Shown piece after piece: positions 36,401-46,346 of a stretch of DNA of 64,000 nt (position 1 is its first letter; each line of letters opens with the position of its first letter). Where the stretch lies: contig CACVBU010001193.1 of assembly GCA_902728285.1 (NCBI GenBank), positions 124,001 to 188,000 on the forward strand, read 5' to 3'. This DNA comes from Clytia hemisphaerica (Eukaryota; Cnidaria; Hydrozoa; Leptothecata; Clytiidae). The notes beneath the pieces are model-generated. The model made no database searches. It was not told the origin of the DNA and saw only the letters and a list, made by a program, of their open reading frames with translations. The position numbers were made by a program, and so were the translations under genes.

Positions 36401-39400
36401 TTTCTTTCATTTTTTATCATTTTGTTATCATTTTCATAATTTTTTTCAAAAACTAGTAATGGGGGCGTAAATTTCCAAGTTTTTCTGCTCTTAGTCAAGA
36501 ATTGTGTTACGAAGACATGTGACTATATTGATTTTTGTATTTAAAAACAATATTTTATTCTTCAAAATCATTGCCCTCGCTAAAATTAATCCACGCGAAA
36601 TTTTTGTCAGATGAGTATTCGCTAAAATTTATCCACACGAAATTTTTTGAAATCGTGATTCGCTAAAATAAATCTAAAAAAAATCAAGATTTTCCTGACT
36701 CGCTAATATACGCTAAAATTAATCTCGCTAAAATTTCTACGATCAAAGTATCTTTATTTAATGTTTATTTGTTAAAAATGTCAGTTGTTTGTGGTAACCT
36801 GATTGTTGACATGTTTGCGTTCCATTTTAGATTTGTGTCAAGATTGGATCCAGATATAAACGCAACGTTATTTTCTTTCGAAGAAGACGAGTTATTAATT
36901 GAACTTGTCAATCAGTTTGGAATAGGTAACGCACGCCCGCGTTCTCACATTAATTGTTTTTTTTATCAAACCTTTCCAATCAAAACACTTTCTAGTGTCT
37001 TAAAGGCTAGAAAATAGATGGCGAAAAGCCGATCTTTCTGATCATTATGATGGCGTTCGCAAGCAACGGTTTAGATCACCAGGACAGACCAAGACAGTTT
37101 TCTGAGAAAAAAGATGTAACATAGATAAAAAGAGGAACCTTTTCCAACAAAAATCTTATAATTGTGTCACTCAATAACGCTATGACAAGGGGTGTGTAGG
37201 TGCTATCGGCCAAAAGTATAGAACCAATTTTTTTTGGCTGATGCTTGTTAGTCGTTTTAATAGTTTTGTGATAAATATCTTCAATACTCCCTTTCTCGTA
37301 GGTAAATGGTCGATGATGACAAAATATTTCGACCGGCGTCAAGATTCGTTTTTATTGAGACGGTATAAACAGATCATGCCCAAGAAGGTGAGATATGCTT
37401 TTGTCATAAATTTCTCGCTCAAATTTCTGGCTTTATGAAAGTACGCGCGAAAGCTTGCCTCGTTTTGCCGAAAAATTCGTCCCCAGGCCCAAAAATCAAA
37501 ATTTCTTGAATAGGAAAAACCGATATTCATTAAAGGAAAAAGTGTGCAAGATTTCAATCAAATCGGGCTATTTTTGAAGTCTCCAGTCTGCCCTAAAGTT
37601 TTGAGGTGACATATACAGACATTGAGAACAGCCTCCAAGTTAAGCTACTAATCAACTGAACGTAGTGAAAGCAAACGTGTTTCGCGAATGAAATCGAGTT
37701 AAATTTGCGTCTATTCAATGAAGAGATCTAAAATCTCCAAGATAAAGTTTACTCTCAGCTTATATACAACATGATGGTTATATGTTAAAAGATGTTATAG
37801 TTCTTCAATCAAAGTCTTTTCCATAAACTCTCGATGAAGTATTTCATTTCTTACTTTCTCCGTCTCTGTAGTGGTTACCCCACAAAGATGAAACGACAAA
37901 GCAATCAATTCCTTCTGCTTTTTAAGATATTTAACACTTTGAACCACCCAATCTAACATTTGCTGGTTTGTCGGTGAAGGGATTTTAGAGTTTGGAAAAT
38001 CTTCTAAAACACTTGAAATGAATTTGTGCCAATGAGTTTGTAATCTTTCTCGGAAAAGTTTGTTGATACAGAGAGTAATAGGTTGACATTTAGTGCTGCA
38101 ACCTGTTGGTATCGGTAGAATCTCTGTTCCCTCCTCTTTAAGTCTTTGTTGAAAATTTGTGGTGAAATGACCTTCAAAAGCATCCAATAAAATCAAAGAG
38201 TTCGCTTTCTCGTTATTGACTGCTCTAAGATATTCTGACCAAATTTGATCAAGCCAGGTTTGCATGAGTTCTGCATCAATCCAGCTTTTTTGATTCGCTT
38301 TGCAGAAGATTCTTGTGGGAATGTTTAGTCTTTGTAAAACTTTGTCACTCGTTTCTTTGAATATGACCAAAGGTGTAAGAATCTTTCCATTTGCAGTTAT
38401 CGTCAGTACAACCGTCATTTGTTTCTTTTCAATATTGGAGGTTCGCACAATGTATTCCTTGGCCCCTTTCTTTGTTGGACATTTTGACGAAACGACGTCG
38501 AAAAATACTGGTATCTCATCCATATTGCAAACATTAGATAGGTTCTTGTCCGTTAGAATGGATCTGGCATCTTTGTAGAATCTCTTTAGATTATTTTCAA
38601 GTTCGTTTGGTAATTTTTGACTTAACGGAACTGAGCCTTCAAGAATGTTTTGATGTCGAGCGTAAAATTTCTCGACCCATCCTGTGCTCGCAGAAAATGT
38701 TGGGTTATGGGGTCGAATTATAAGTTTGGCTTTCTCTTGAAGTCCATATGTGGTAATTGGTACGTTCAAATCTTTTTGCACTAACATCCACTCTAATAGT
38801 TGATCATCTAACGCTAATGGATAAGATAAAGGTCTGCCAGCACCTGTGGCATTCTTTCGGTTGGCCTGTGTGATAGGAGGAGTTTTGACGATACCTCGTA
38901 CTGTCGACTCGTTCAAACCATATACTTTTGCTGTGGCGTTGAAATTACCTGTGATAGAGTAATGCTGTCGAATGTCCGCTTTGTCGTCTTGTGTGAATCG
39001 ATGGCGAACTTTCTTTGGAGGTTTGATATCAGGTGGAGCGAAGGATGTGTGATGGTACCAACTAACGCGCTGCTCATATGAATGATAATGTTCAACCATT
39101 TGCCAATAGTCGTGTTGTGAGCTCCTACCGTCGTTCTTTGTCTGTTGTGTGAAGGGGTTGCACAACTTTGTTTTGTCTGGATGTAAAGATATGGTCCAAT
39201 CTGAACGAAAGAATAAGAGCCGAGATAAGTTTAAAGATATGTTATAAAATTCTTCAAATATAACCAAGCTCAACCCATGAAGGATGAAGGTTGGTGGAAA
39301 AAATCTTCTGGTAATTTCAATAAAAATGCACATCTCCACACATATTTAAAAAGTTAGATGAACCAACGCGCCTTCTTGAAAAATACCTTTGTACCTACCG

Positions 39401-42400
39401 TTTTCGTGATTGAATCTTTTCATCTTTTCTGAACTTTCTTCACTTCAACAAGAAATACACGTTGAGTGTTCTCTCTCACAACTTTTTACTCTTACGATTT
39501 TTCTCTCCCCTCTGTTTTTTCTCTTTTAATTTTTCTAATTTAAAGCGGTTATTTGTACAGAGACTGAGACTAATTACTAAATGGTTTTTCAGGAACAAAA
39601 GAACGTAACAACCTGTTCATTCTTGTACTCCCTTGTTGCTTTACAGTAGTTAGCGAATTAGAGGAGAAATGTTTCCTTTTGTAAAACCCCATTATAACAG
39701 AGGAATATTCTCTCCCTACTTGAACTGGCGGGTGCAAGGATAGATGGTGAAAACACTGTATTTATTCTAGCAAGATGGACAACATTAAGTTCTGAAAGAG
39801 ATGGGTAGGAATCTTCAACTTACTCAAGCAAGAAAAAGGGTACCCTAAGATTTGCGCTGCATTTAGAATGGACGGGTTGAATCTAGCCCTTTCTTTATTT
39901 TTAAGCGGCAGGCTTTTCAAAATCTAGCGATAGGTTTTACTTTCAATCTGGTTTTTGTGTGAAAACCACGCGAGCATGCGTTTTGGATGGAAAACAATTG
40001 GCTTCATTTCCCATTCAGGAGTCTCGGATCTAGCCCTTTCGGGGCTTTGAAATCAATGGTGGTCAACTTATTTTGCTAAAGGGTGCATCAGGCTACTTTT
40101 TCAAACTTTTTAAAAAGAATAACGTTGACGTTTTCAGGGTGTTTTGTGATTGATACTTTAGGAAGTCTTGTAGGTTTCTGTATACCTATGTATGTAGCTT
40201 CTGTGAAGTTCCCTCTGAAGGAATTGTAACCTTTTAAATTCAGCAAGCTCGACCGTTCAATTCTCCTTGAAAAATACGTATTACTCTCACCATTTTCTTT
40301 TTCAGTATGCTGAATATCAGAACGAAGTGTTGGCGAAGAAGAAACACGTGTTGACTTATTTCATGCATCGCGAAGATGAAAAAAGAGATTACGATATTAA
40401 GGTTTTTATTTCCTTTTCCTTTTTTGTGAAACATTAAGATGGTTCTTCATGGGCAGTCAGCAAAACTATATCGAAATGGTACAAACTACAATCGCGGGAA
40501 TTTTTTCTGCTCCTTTTTTATGGAATTTTTATGAATTTTCCACCGCTTTTTTGTGCTTCTTTCGGGAAGAATGTGCCAGAAGGAAAAATGTTACCCGTTG
40601 AACTTCATACCTACCCAGTGAATGTTACCTTCCTGACTGATATTCCACCCCTTTTGAGAAGTTTGCCATCTTCCTGTTTAGCAATACTTGCAGTTTTAGT
40701 GCTGCGCACAGGAGATCGTGCGTTTCTTCGCAAGCAGTTTATTCACACAAACTTTAAAGATATAGAGTACAGTACTCATTATGCAACTCAAGCGTAGTAG
40801 ACCTTACTTCCAAATTTCATTTGCTTCCTTTTTCTTTATTTTAGGAACTAGATTTAGAAGTTGGTGAAGTAAGAAAGGTAAAAAAGGTACTTTTCATTGC
40901 TACTTGAAACCCTCTTGGCTAACTATCGAGATAAATCTCGCATACTAAAACAGGGGAACTGAAATAACCGGGTTCGTTGAGAGCTATTTCAAAAACTACT
41001 ATAGCCCAGGGGTGAGAAAAGCAAAGTTAATCATCCTCCATTTCGTTTTTCCATCGAAGCCATCGGAGAAAACGAAGAAAACGAATAACAACAAGAAGAA
41101 GAAAGAGCCTGAAACGCCACAAAAGGAGAAACGCAGACGAAACGCTAATCCGCTTGGTATTCCAATCCCAACAAATTTGCTAGGGAAGAGAGGAGCGGAG
41201 GAAAAAAACAAAGAGGAGGAAAAAGAGTATGGGCCGACTGTTACTTATTATTTGGATGGTTTCGCACAGGTCATAGATGTCAATGAACGTTTGAAGTTAG
41301 TTCTCGATGAAGTTTGTATGGCCGAACCTAAAGCTTTTCGCGCCCGCTGTAATGTAAGTGTTCAGAAATAGATCTTCCATGTTGATTTCACCCTTACTTA
41401 TTCGATTTGCCCTAGTTTGTCCTGAAAATGTAATGCGAGATTCAGCTTCTTTTCAGAAAAGTAGGCTAAACTCTCTAATCAAATTGTTCTTATGTAGTGG
41501 GTAAAGCCCTCAACATTTTTTCATTAGTGTTTGTTCTTTTGACGGTTAGCTATCACTAACACAGTCCTGTATTTCCATCTGAAACTAAGTGCGAATTTAA
41601 TCTTCGTCAATACTCAAAATCAAATTTACCTCTACAATAGTTGTTCCGACCTCCTTTCTAGATAGCAATAACTGACTTAAAGTTGAAGCGAGTAGCACCA
41701 CAAACATTAAAAGATGAATTCGAAGCTTGTCGGCAAGTCTTGCTGACCAGGCTACCAGAGAAAGCAGAATTATTGGAGAAGATCCTGACAGAAACTGTCC
41801 GAAGTGCCGACGCTTTCATCGAACAAGTAGAGGACGTCATTGCATCACATGTAAGTAATGCGATAAGTTCTCTGTGGTAGCTGCAGGTCACCTTTTTACA
41901 ACATTTAAACCAATATCAACACCAACCTGAATTTTTTTAATAAATATTCTCATTAAAACTCATAGTTGTTTTAACTGGAGGTGAATGAGAAAATGAACAA
42001 TCCGACAATTCTTTGTTTTCAACCTTCTTAGAAAAAGAAGATGCAAGCAGGAGAAGAACAACCACAAGAAACACAACAGCCAACAACACCTAGCACAATT
42101 GCTACCTCTGCTGCATCCTCGTTTGGCAGAACGTCACACCATCGGAAAGCCAGTAAACCGTTACGTGTTGTGGAGGTAGGTAAAGTGAGACGTCCCATCA
42201 ATCAAGATCCGATCACCGTCGATGTCAGTGATGAATTCGATTCTGACGATTCGATGCCTGATACACCACGCCCACCGCCAATGTTGGGAAGTCAGCCGCC
42301 CACCAAACGCCCACCCGTTACTGAAACAGACCAACTGAAGATATTTACATGGATTTTGCAGGTTTGTTTCATGTTGTCGTTTGCACAATAACAGGTTTTT

Positions 42401-43994
42401 TTCTGTTTTGAATTGGATTATTCTTGAAATTTGTTATCGTTCTGTTATTATTTGATTCGATTTCGAAGTTTCTTAACCTGGTACATCGGATGATGAGTGT
42501 CTATGCACGAAACTGGTACTAGTGTCTTATGATTTTTAGGAAGAAATTTGTTCTTGCTACTGAACACTTAGTTGATTTGATTCTTTAATTTTCATGTTTG
42601 ATTTGTTACTTTTATTACCAATATTTTGTTTATTCTTCATGTGTTTTCACTACGTTCTTCCTTAGACGCTGCATATAGATACAGCAGGCGTAATGAGGTC
42701 ATTACCACAGAAAGACCTAGCTAACTCCATCAAAGATCAGAACCCATACAATCAAGGAAATACATTCCCAAAATGTCTCCCCCTGTCGCCTAATTCCTCC
42801 ACGTTGCGTGGTTTTCGAACTCTTTTGCTACACCGTAAACGTCTGAGTGAACAAGTCAACAAATCAACCACGCCTATCAATAAAGAAGCTCTCCAAGACA
42901 CACCCATGTACAATGCATTAAGCTCAAGATTCAAGAGTATGTTCGTATGGCCGGCCTTTCTCGCCACCTTCATGCCGAGGAGAGCAGAAGAACTCCCATC
43001 CAAGAAGATATTGGATCAAACACCAACCAAACTTCCGCAGTTCAATTTCAATAAACGTATGAATATTCCAGGGCGTCGTGTACCGACGTCTCCTCAAACA
43101 CGAATGCAACACCCGATGTATGGTTCCGCATCTCCGCAGCGTAATCATAGCCAGTTTCCAGGACAACCACCCTATCCACCTGTGCACATGCACCAAATGG
43201 CTTACACTCGTCAACGTCCAGGGCAAACTATTCTTGGCAACCCATCTCCTTTCAATTCCTCTTCATCTACCACCATGCTGCGTCACACCACAACCAGTGG
43301 CTACGGTCATTCAAGAGCTGAAATAAATCTTTCGCCGCAACGGTTTCCGATAGCCCCTTCATACCCTTACAGAGCACCATACGCACCGGTGGGTAACCCT
43401 CATCAGCGATACATGAGCCAAATGGTACCTTTCCCAATGAGGGCTCCATCTGGTCACGGGACGATGCAACGTCCTCCGACATCGAACACAAGTACTCAGC
43501 AACGTGAAACAACTTCTACACAAATACCTCAACAAGACGAGACTTCCACCAGTAATCCATCAGATAAAGGTAAAACACCTTTGGGTCGAGCAACACGTAA
43601 GAGATCGACCAATAATGAAACTACTCAACCCTCTGCTACTTCTAAACCTAAGGCAAAAGTCAAACATACTACTAAAATATGGTCACAACGCTCAGCTGAA
43701 CTTTCAGACGAAAAACTGTCCAAACTTGTTGATGACTATTTAAACGAACGTAAACTCAACACGAAAGTTTTAAAAGTAGAACCGTCAGAGAAATCAACAG
43801 ATGCACAGACCTCGACATCGCACCAACCAAAGACCTCTAAAGATGTGTTTATGCCACGCCACGTGCTCGATCCGCCGGCTGAGAAACGACAAATGTTAGA
43901 TAATTCGGTAATTGCGTTAGAGACAGGTAAGGAGAAGGATGATAAAGAAAAAGACAAAGAAGAGAGACCTAAGAAAAGGAGAAAATCTCAATGA
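13705..43994 (+). CDS. SNAPC4: snRNA-activating protein complex subunit 4 (SNAP190), Myb-domain
   Basis: SNAPC4 is the largest SNAPc subunit. It binds the proximal sequence element of snRNA promoters for Pol II and Pol III. Exons: 13705-13873, 16663-16718, 17343-17760, 17932-18017, 18278-18340, 18507-18620, 19114-19192, 19653-19734, 19961-20062, 20219-20288, 20447-20608, 20935-21002, 34736-34806, 35300-35406, 35725-35819, 36831-36925, 37302-37387, 40306-40401, 40845-40886, 41060-41353, 41662-41850, 42032-42361, 42666-43994. The phases join to 1400 residues (human 1469). Residues ~400-640 are a half Myb repeat plus four Myb repeats (KFTKEEDSKLIKLAKKY, KRGKWSQEEDEALMEAVL, GRTAAQCRERF). Residues ~955-1060 carry FTWILQTLHIDTAG, TLRGFRTLLLHRKRL and MFVWPAFLATF, as in animal SNAPC4. 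The tail is Pro/Gln/Ser-rich, ending in a K/E/R-rich stretch. Intron 12 (13.7 kb) splits Myb repeat b and hosts an antisense receptor gene; intron 17 hosts a pogo gene. The starts of exons 19-20 are the least certain. Confidence 0.93.
14268..14485 (+). mobile_element. tRNA-derived SINE, copy 2
   Basis: A-box-like TGGTATAGAGG near 14278 and B-box-like AGTTCGATTCC near 14327 are followed by the same body (CAGTTCACTTGGCAAGTGAA) and the same AAATAGAAATAGAATAAAA tail as the copy at 9495-9740. It is inserted in SNAPC4 intron 1. Inside the body lies a short stretch resembling the GGTAACTTGCATCAGTGGAG MITE terminus, so the two families have been joined or one inserted in the other. Confidence 0.75.
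14591..14769. mobile_element. Near-perfect palindromic MITE, 179 bp
   Basis: GACCTTTTTTCAAAGAGG at the left is inverted at the right (CCTCTTTGAAAAAAGGTC). Pairing continues for about 85 bp per arm through GAATAATTATGTAGTCCAGC, leaving a loop of a few bases. TA sits at both flanks (14589-14590, 14770-14771). It is located in SNAPC4 intron 1. Confidence 0.8.
14923..15615. mobile_element. Foldback-like element with internal AATCGAACGTAATC repeats
   Basis: The ends CCAGACAGTGTCAATTGAAC and ATTGACACTGTCTGG are inverted. Much of the interior is made of variants of an 11-17 bp unit (AATCGAACGTAATCAAA) that appears in one orientation in some blocks and inverted in others (TTTGATTGCGTTCGAT). This long inverted-repeat array with short unique spacers is typical of foldback elements. 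A degraded relative lies at 16490-16610 and ends in a similar GTTCTGGACAGTTTC. Confidence 0.6.
16320..16480. repeat. Degraded AAAAAAGTTGGTAT minisatellite
   Basis: Five or six copies of AAAAAAAGTTGGTAT-like units, followed by an element end resembling that at 13035-13060. It is a remnant of the same family as the arrays in NUP54 intron 1. Confidence 0.6.
16864..17176. mobile_element. 313 bp MITE, CTTTAATGGGATAAAC termini, TA duplication
   Basis: CTTTAATGGGATAAACTTTC at the left is inverted at 17157-17176, and TIR pairing extends about 40 bp (through CGCAGGGATTAAATTTTGCG). TA flanks both sides. It sits in SNAPC4 intron 2, under 170 bp from exon 3. The element at 36234-36748 shares the terminal CTTTAAT and TA flanks, so it may be a relative. 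Confidence 0.8.
18888..19063. mobile_element. Small TIR element, GACGCTCTCTAATTTGA termini
   Basis: GACGCTCTCTAATTTGA near 18889 is matched in inverse by TCAAATTAGAGAGTGTC near 19045-19061. The interior repeats degenerate CTCTC phrases. It is a non-coding MITE in SNAPC4 intron 6. Confidence 0.55.
21345..23774. mobile_element. Large dispersed element, left arm of inverted pair
   Basis: The ~2.4 kb from TTAATTTCGCTTAGCGAAAG to CTTTAAAGTCGTCTTGTT recurs in inverse orientation at 58016-61050, with estimated identity around 90% in the blocks compared by eye. It includes a CCGTGAAGTC-type MITE region (~21935-22350), AATAGGTTAATTTG-type sequence with GTACGG repeats, and G/C homopolymer tracts at 23205-23355. 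No transposase ORF is seen. It lies in SNAPC4 intron 12, and its right edge overlaps the last coding exon of the antisense receptor. Confidence 0.7.
23695..31631 (-). CDS. Adhesion-like GPCR with VWC-like, LDLa and HRM domains, lacking a visible GPS
   Basis: This is a plasma-membrane family-B2-type receptor nested antisense in SNAPC4 intron 12. Exons in transcript order: 31631-31541, 31174-30581, 30354-29989, 29797-29627, 29287-29150, 28821-28705, 28429-28326, 28124-27924, 27787-27737, 27373-27318, 26830-26659, 26423-26376, 26278-26127, 25880-25766, 25355-25202, 25026-24960, 24801-24741, 24582-24503, 24355-24235, 23880-23695. All phases join, giving 1014 residues. Signal peptide 1-22. Cys-rich VWC-like repeats ~31-330 (CSYCECKQDGSMSC, CLQCRCFFGQLDC). 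LDLa ~400-452 (CDGVDDCQDASDETQC). HRM ~454-515 (GVPWKRTEVGG, IVWSKPNYC). Linker of ~200 residues with only two Cys and no GPS. 7TM ~735-975 with IHKNLMAIYLF (TM2), LSWFLVEGIHL (TM3), CLSIDGNIWIIKGP (ECL2), LVPLLGLPLILG (TM6) and VILNSPAGLYLL (TM7). The TM3 and ECL2 cysteines are present. The tail is basic. The ligand is unknown. Confidence 0.85.
25390..25510 (+). mobile_element. tRNA-like SINE relic
   Basis: GGAGCAATGGCCAAGTGTTTAAAG resembles an A box with D-arm (TGGCCAAGTGG type), and AGGGGTTCATAGTTGTAATCCCCG resembles a degraded B box and T arm. The acceptor ends do not pair well, so a SINE head is more likely than a functional tRNA. It lies in a receptor intron. Confidence 0.35.
26871..26998. 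repeat. 64 bp tandem duplication
   Basis: TTTGTATATGATGGTCAAAA at 26871 recurs at 26935, and the two 64 bp units are almost identical. It is a recent local duplication in the receptor intron just 5' of the exon ending at 26830. Confidence 0.9.
29291..29334. repeat. (GAAA)n microsatellite
   Basis: About ten GAAA units with one GAA interruption, directly upstream (minus strand) of the receptor LDLa exon. On the transcript it is the polypyrimidine tract (CTTT)n of that exon's acceptor. Confidence 0.9.
31632..33337. other. Receptor 5' flank, AT-rich, no gene seen
   Basis: This 1.7 kb lies within SNAPC4 intron 12, upstream of the antisense receptor. It should hold that gene's promoter. I see no ORF, tRNA or clear transposon in it. 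Confidence 0.5.
33338..34714 (+). mobile_element. Helentron/HINE-like element, copy A
   Basis: It begins CTACCTCCGGGTACCCCGGTGGAGG, a near-palindrome able to form a hairpin. A GTYC tetranucleotide microsatellite follows (33381-33425), then three ~320 bp tandem units (the phrase ATGCAAAATGG recurs at 33481, 33804, 34119 and 34440) and an end AGGTAGGTCCATTCAGCAT. Copies B (51411-52680) and C (61213-62315) share this order. Microsatellite plus tandem core is described for HINE/DINE-1/pearl-type non-autonomous elements; the class assignment is inference. The 3' end lies ~20 bp before SNAPC4 exon 13. Confidence 0.6.
35889..36037. repeat. ~90 bp imperfect tandem repeat
   Basis: CTCTGCAGCCAATTTTTTG...AAATGACCT at 35889 recurs as CTCTGCAGCAGCTTTTC...AAATGACCT at 35979, two diverged units. 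It lies in SNAPC4 intron 15. Confidence 0.45.
36234..36748. mobile_element. 515 bp MITE, CTTTAATCGTAGAAATTTTA termini, TA duplication
   Basis: CTTTAATCGTAGAAATTTTA at the left and TAAAATTTCTACGATCAAAG at the right are inverted, with pairing extending through AGCGAGA. TA lies at 36232-36233 and 36749-36750. The interior holds several further CGCTAAAATAAATC motifs. It lies in SNAPC4 intron 15, ending ~80 bp before exon 16. Confidence 0.8.
37795..39423 (-). CDS. pogo/Tigger-type DDE transposase gene with altered catalytic triad
   Basis: Exon 1 is 39423-39399 and encodes MKRFNHEN with donor ACG|GTAGGT. Exon 2 is 39200-37795, preceded by TTTCGTTCAG. They join in frame to 476 residues around a 198 bp intron; an unspliced ATG at 39339 would give a 514-residue alternative. 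A helix-turn-helix region lies at ~72-122 (FNATAKVYGLNESTVRGIVK). The DDE_1/CENP-B-type catalytic core follows: first Asp in NMDEIPVFF (~236) and second Asp in LILLDAFEGHFT (~348). The third position, usually QPLDxxIN, reads QPITLCIN, so the Asp (~384) is Thr. The ORF has no stops or frameshifts and no TIRs were found nearby. It could be an inactive recent copy or a domesticated gene. It lies antisense in SNAPC4 intron 17. Confidence 0.8.
39820..40060. repeat. Dispersed repeat, copy 2
   Basis: Diverged copy of the repeat at 5890-6140 in the same orientation (shared CAAGAAAAAG, TTGAATCTAGC, TTTCAATCTG and CTAGCCCTTTCGG). It lies in SNAPC4 intron 17, upstream of the pogo gene. Confidence 0.45.
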
Positions 43995-46346
43995 ACTAAT
44001 CAGAGAGTGATACATGAAAGTTGCTACAGATTTCCCCTTTTTGACACTGACATTTTAAAATACTGAATATAGCGAGTGTGCTGCTGACATAAATCATCTA
44101 AGGACGGGATGTGATACAAAACTGACAAAATATCTCTATATATTTTGTATACTGACAAAATTCAGAATTGATTGAAACTGGTCTCACATTGGATCTAAAG
44201 TACTGAAGATACAGCAATTCGATTTGTTAAGCCTCATTGTACGTTAGGAATGCTTGTGTTGTAAATATGAAATTATTGAGAACCTATTTTGTTCCGTTTT
44301 GAAAGCATGATGGTTCATGGAGAAATTTTAATTTTGAAAAAACCTTACCCAAATTTTGTAAACGATTTTTATCAAGTTTGTCTATTTTTTGTATAAGATT
44401 TTTATTGTGTCTAAATAGATCAAGATAGGGTAAATATACATATATTTTGTAGATTTTAAATATGTTTATGTATTTTATTTCATTATGTACAACGAAGTGT
44501 TTTGTTTTCAGCAAAAGCAAACTGGCCCTTAGTTTCATGTCATTTAGGAAAAGTTTGTAATTTTCCAAGGTTATTTATGAAAAAATGTCTTTTTGGAGAT
44601 TTTTTTCAGAATATATCGTTTACAGTAACTTCTTTTTAATTCAAATCTAATCGGTTTTTTTGTAATTCGAGCCAAATGTCTATCTGCAGTTTGCCTATCT
44701 CCCTTCTCCTTTTATTTCAACTTCTTGTTTCGATTAATTTTCATCTAATACATATCTCGATCCACTGTGAGGTCTCAAAGTATTGCTTTTAGCCTAATAA
44801 AAGTAAAAGTAATGAGTAAGCGTTCTGACTGAGTCAACATTTATCGAATTGTTTTGATTTATCAAGTGTGTTGAAAGACGTCAAATAACAAGAATGAACA
44901 ATCTCTGTACTTTGACTTGTATCTTTTATACTTTTTTACAGTTGAGATATGAAAATATTACACGATTTATTATGGTGATGTTTGTGACGAATTAAACATT
45001 GAATATCTACCCAACAAAGTAAGTATCTCATTTAAAAAATACATCAGGTGCTAGGTTTCTTTATTTATTTTCAAGCTAGATATTTTTAATGACCTCCGTG
45101 TACCATCCCCCATTTTCCCTACAAATCAGTGATTTGACTAGAAAATGAAAGTACAGTAGGTAAATTCTAGACGTGAAGTTAATTTAAATTCCAGTGGTTT
45201 AATTAATTTGATCATACTTAATCTTTTTCTACATACTTACTTACTTACTACACATCTTTCAAATCTATGTTCATTGCAATGAATTAATTACAGTATGTGG
45301 CCCCCAGAACGTCGGTCAAATTTCTCTCAAATCGAGAGGAAAAAAAGCTTTACAAAAATTTTTGCTGCATGCGAAACTTTATTTCCGAAAAGTTCTTTTT
45401 CAAAACTTCAACAATATTTTTCAATCGCTAGGTAGCTTTTTTCTGATGGCCCCAAAAATATAGGTTTGCATTATTACCGATTTCATATTTTCTTTAAAAT
45501 ATGAACATATAAACCTCATTTTTTGCAAAATCTAGTCAAACAAATGTATGGTTCCAAGATTTTTTCCGTTACTCATTTTTAGAGTTTTCAGTTCCATCAA
45601 TGCTGGTTCTAGGGGCCCCAAAATACTGGTCCACCTTTAAGATGCTATACCTTTCACTCATCTTCTAAAGGTATTATTATTAGGTATTGAGAAATGTTTT
45701 GATGTTGATGTTTGTTCAGCGTGATATTGGCTACTAATTTTTATGCGGAGAAATATAAATCTCAAAAGTCCGTTTAAGGCTTAAGCTTTTTGATAAAATG
45801 AATGGTCCTGAAAAGTGGTACGGCGTAATTTGACAAGCTCCTTCTTTTAGCCTTGCTTGAACACGAGCTCATTCTCGAGGAAAACAATAAGAAGACTATG
45901 ATCAATTGACCATTTTTTCAAATTTGGGACGTAGCTTTTATGTTTTTGTCATAATTTCATGAACTTCAATGGGGTTATTTGTTCCTCAGTTTTTGCACCC
46001 GCAGGGCGCCTTCATGAGCAACGCGCTCGCGCGTTTAAAGATACGGTTTGTCGGCTTTTTTGTAGGCCTGGTCGAATCTCGGAAAATCCATGTCCTGATT
46101 ATTCAGATCAAATTTACTACGCTTCGATAATCTATTTTGAAATGCGAGAGACAAAATCCAAACGATAACCCAGTTTTTGACTTGATAACTCAAACCTTGC
46201 TTATATTCGTCTTTTATTTCATTTTCCTTCGTAGGTTTTAATCTTTTCTACAGAGTTATTTGTTTAATCGTCGAGTGAATCGTTTGTTTTGAAATATGTG
46301 CTTTAATCTGTTTAATAAACGTTCTTCTGTTTGCGCTTTTGCTTTA
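43995..46346. other. SNAPC4 3' region and intergenic DNA
   Basis: An AATAAA at 44796-44801 is a plausible but distant polyadenylation signal for SNAPC4. At 45296-45640 a weak inverted pair (GGCCCCCAGAAC and GTTCTAGGGGCCCC) may mark another old element. No gene is seen. Confidence 0.4.
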
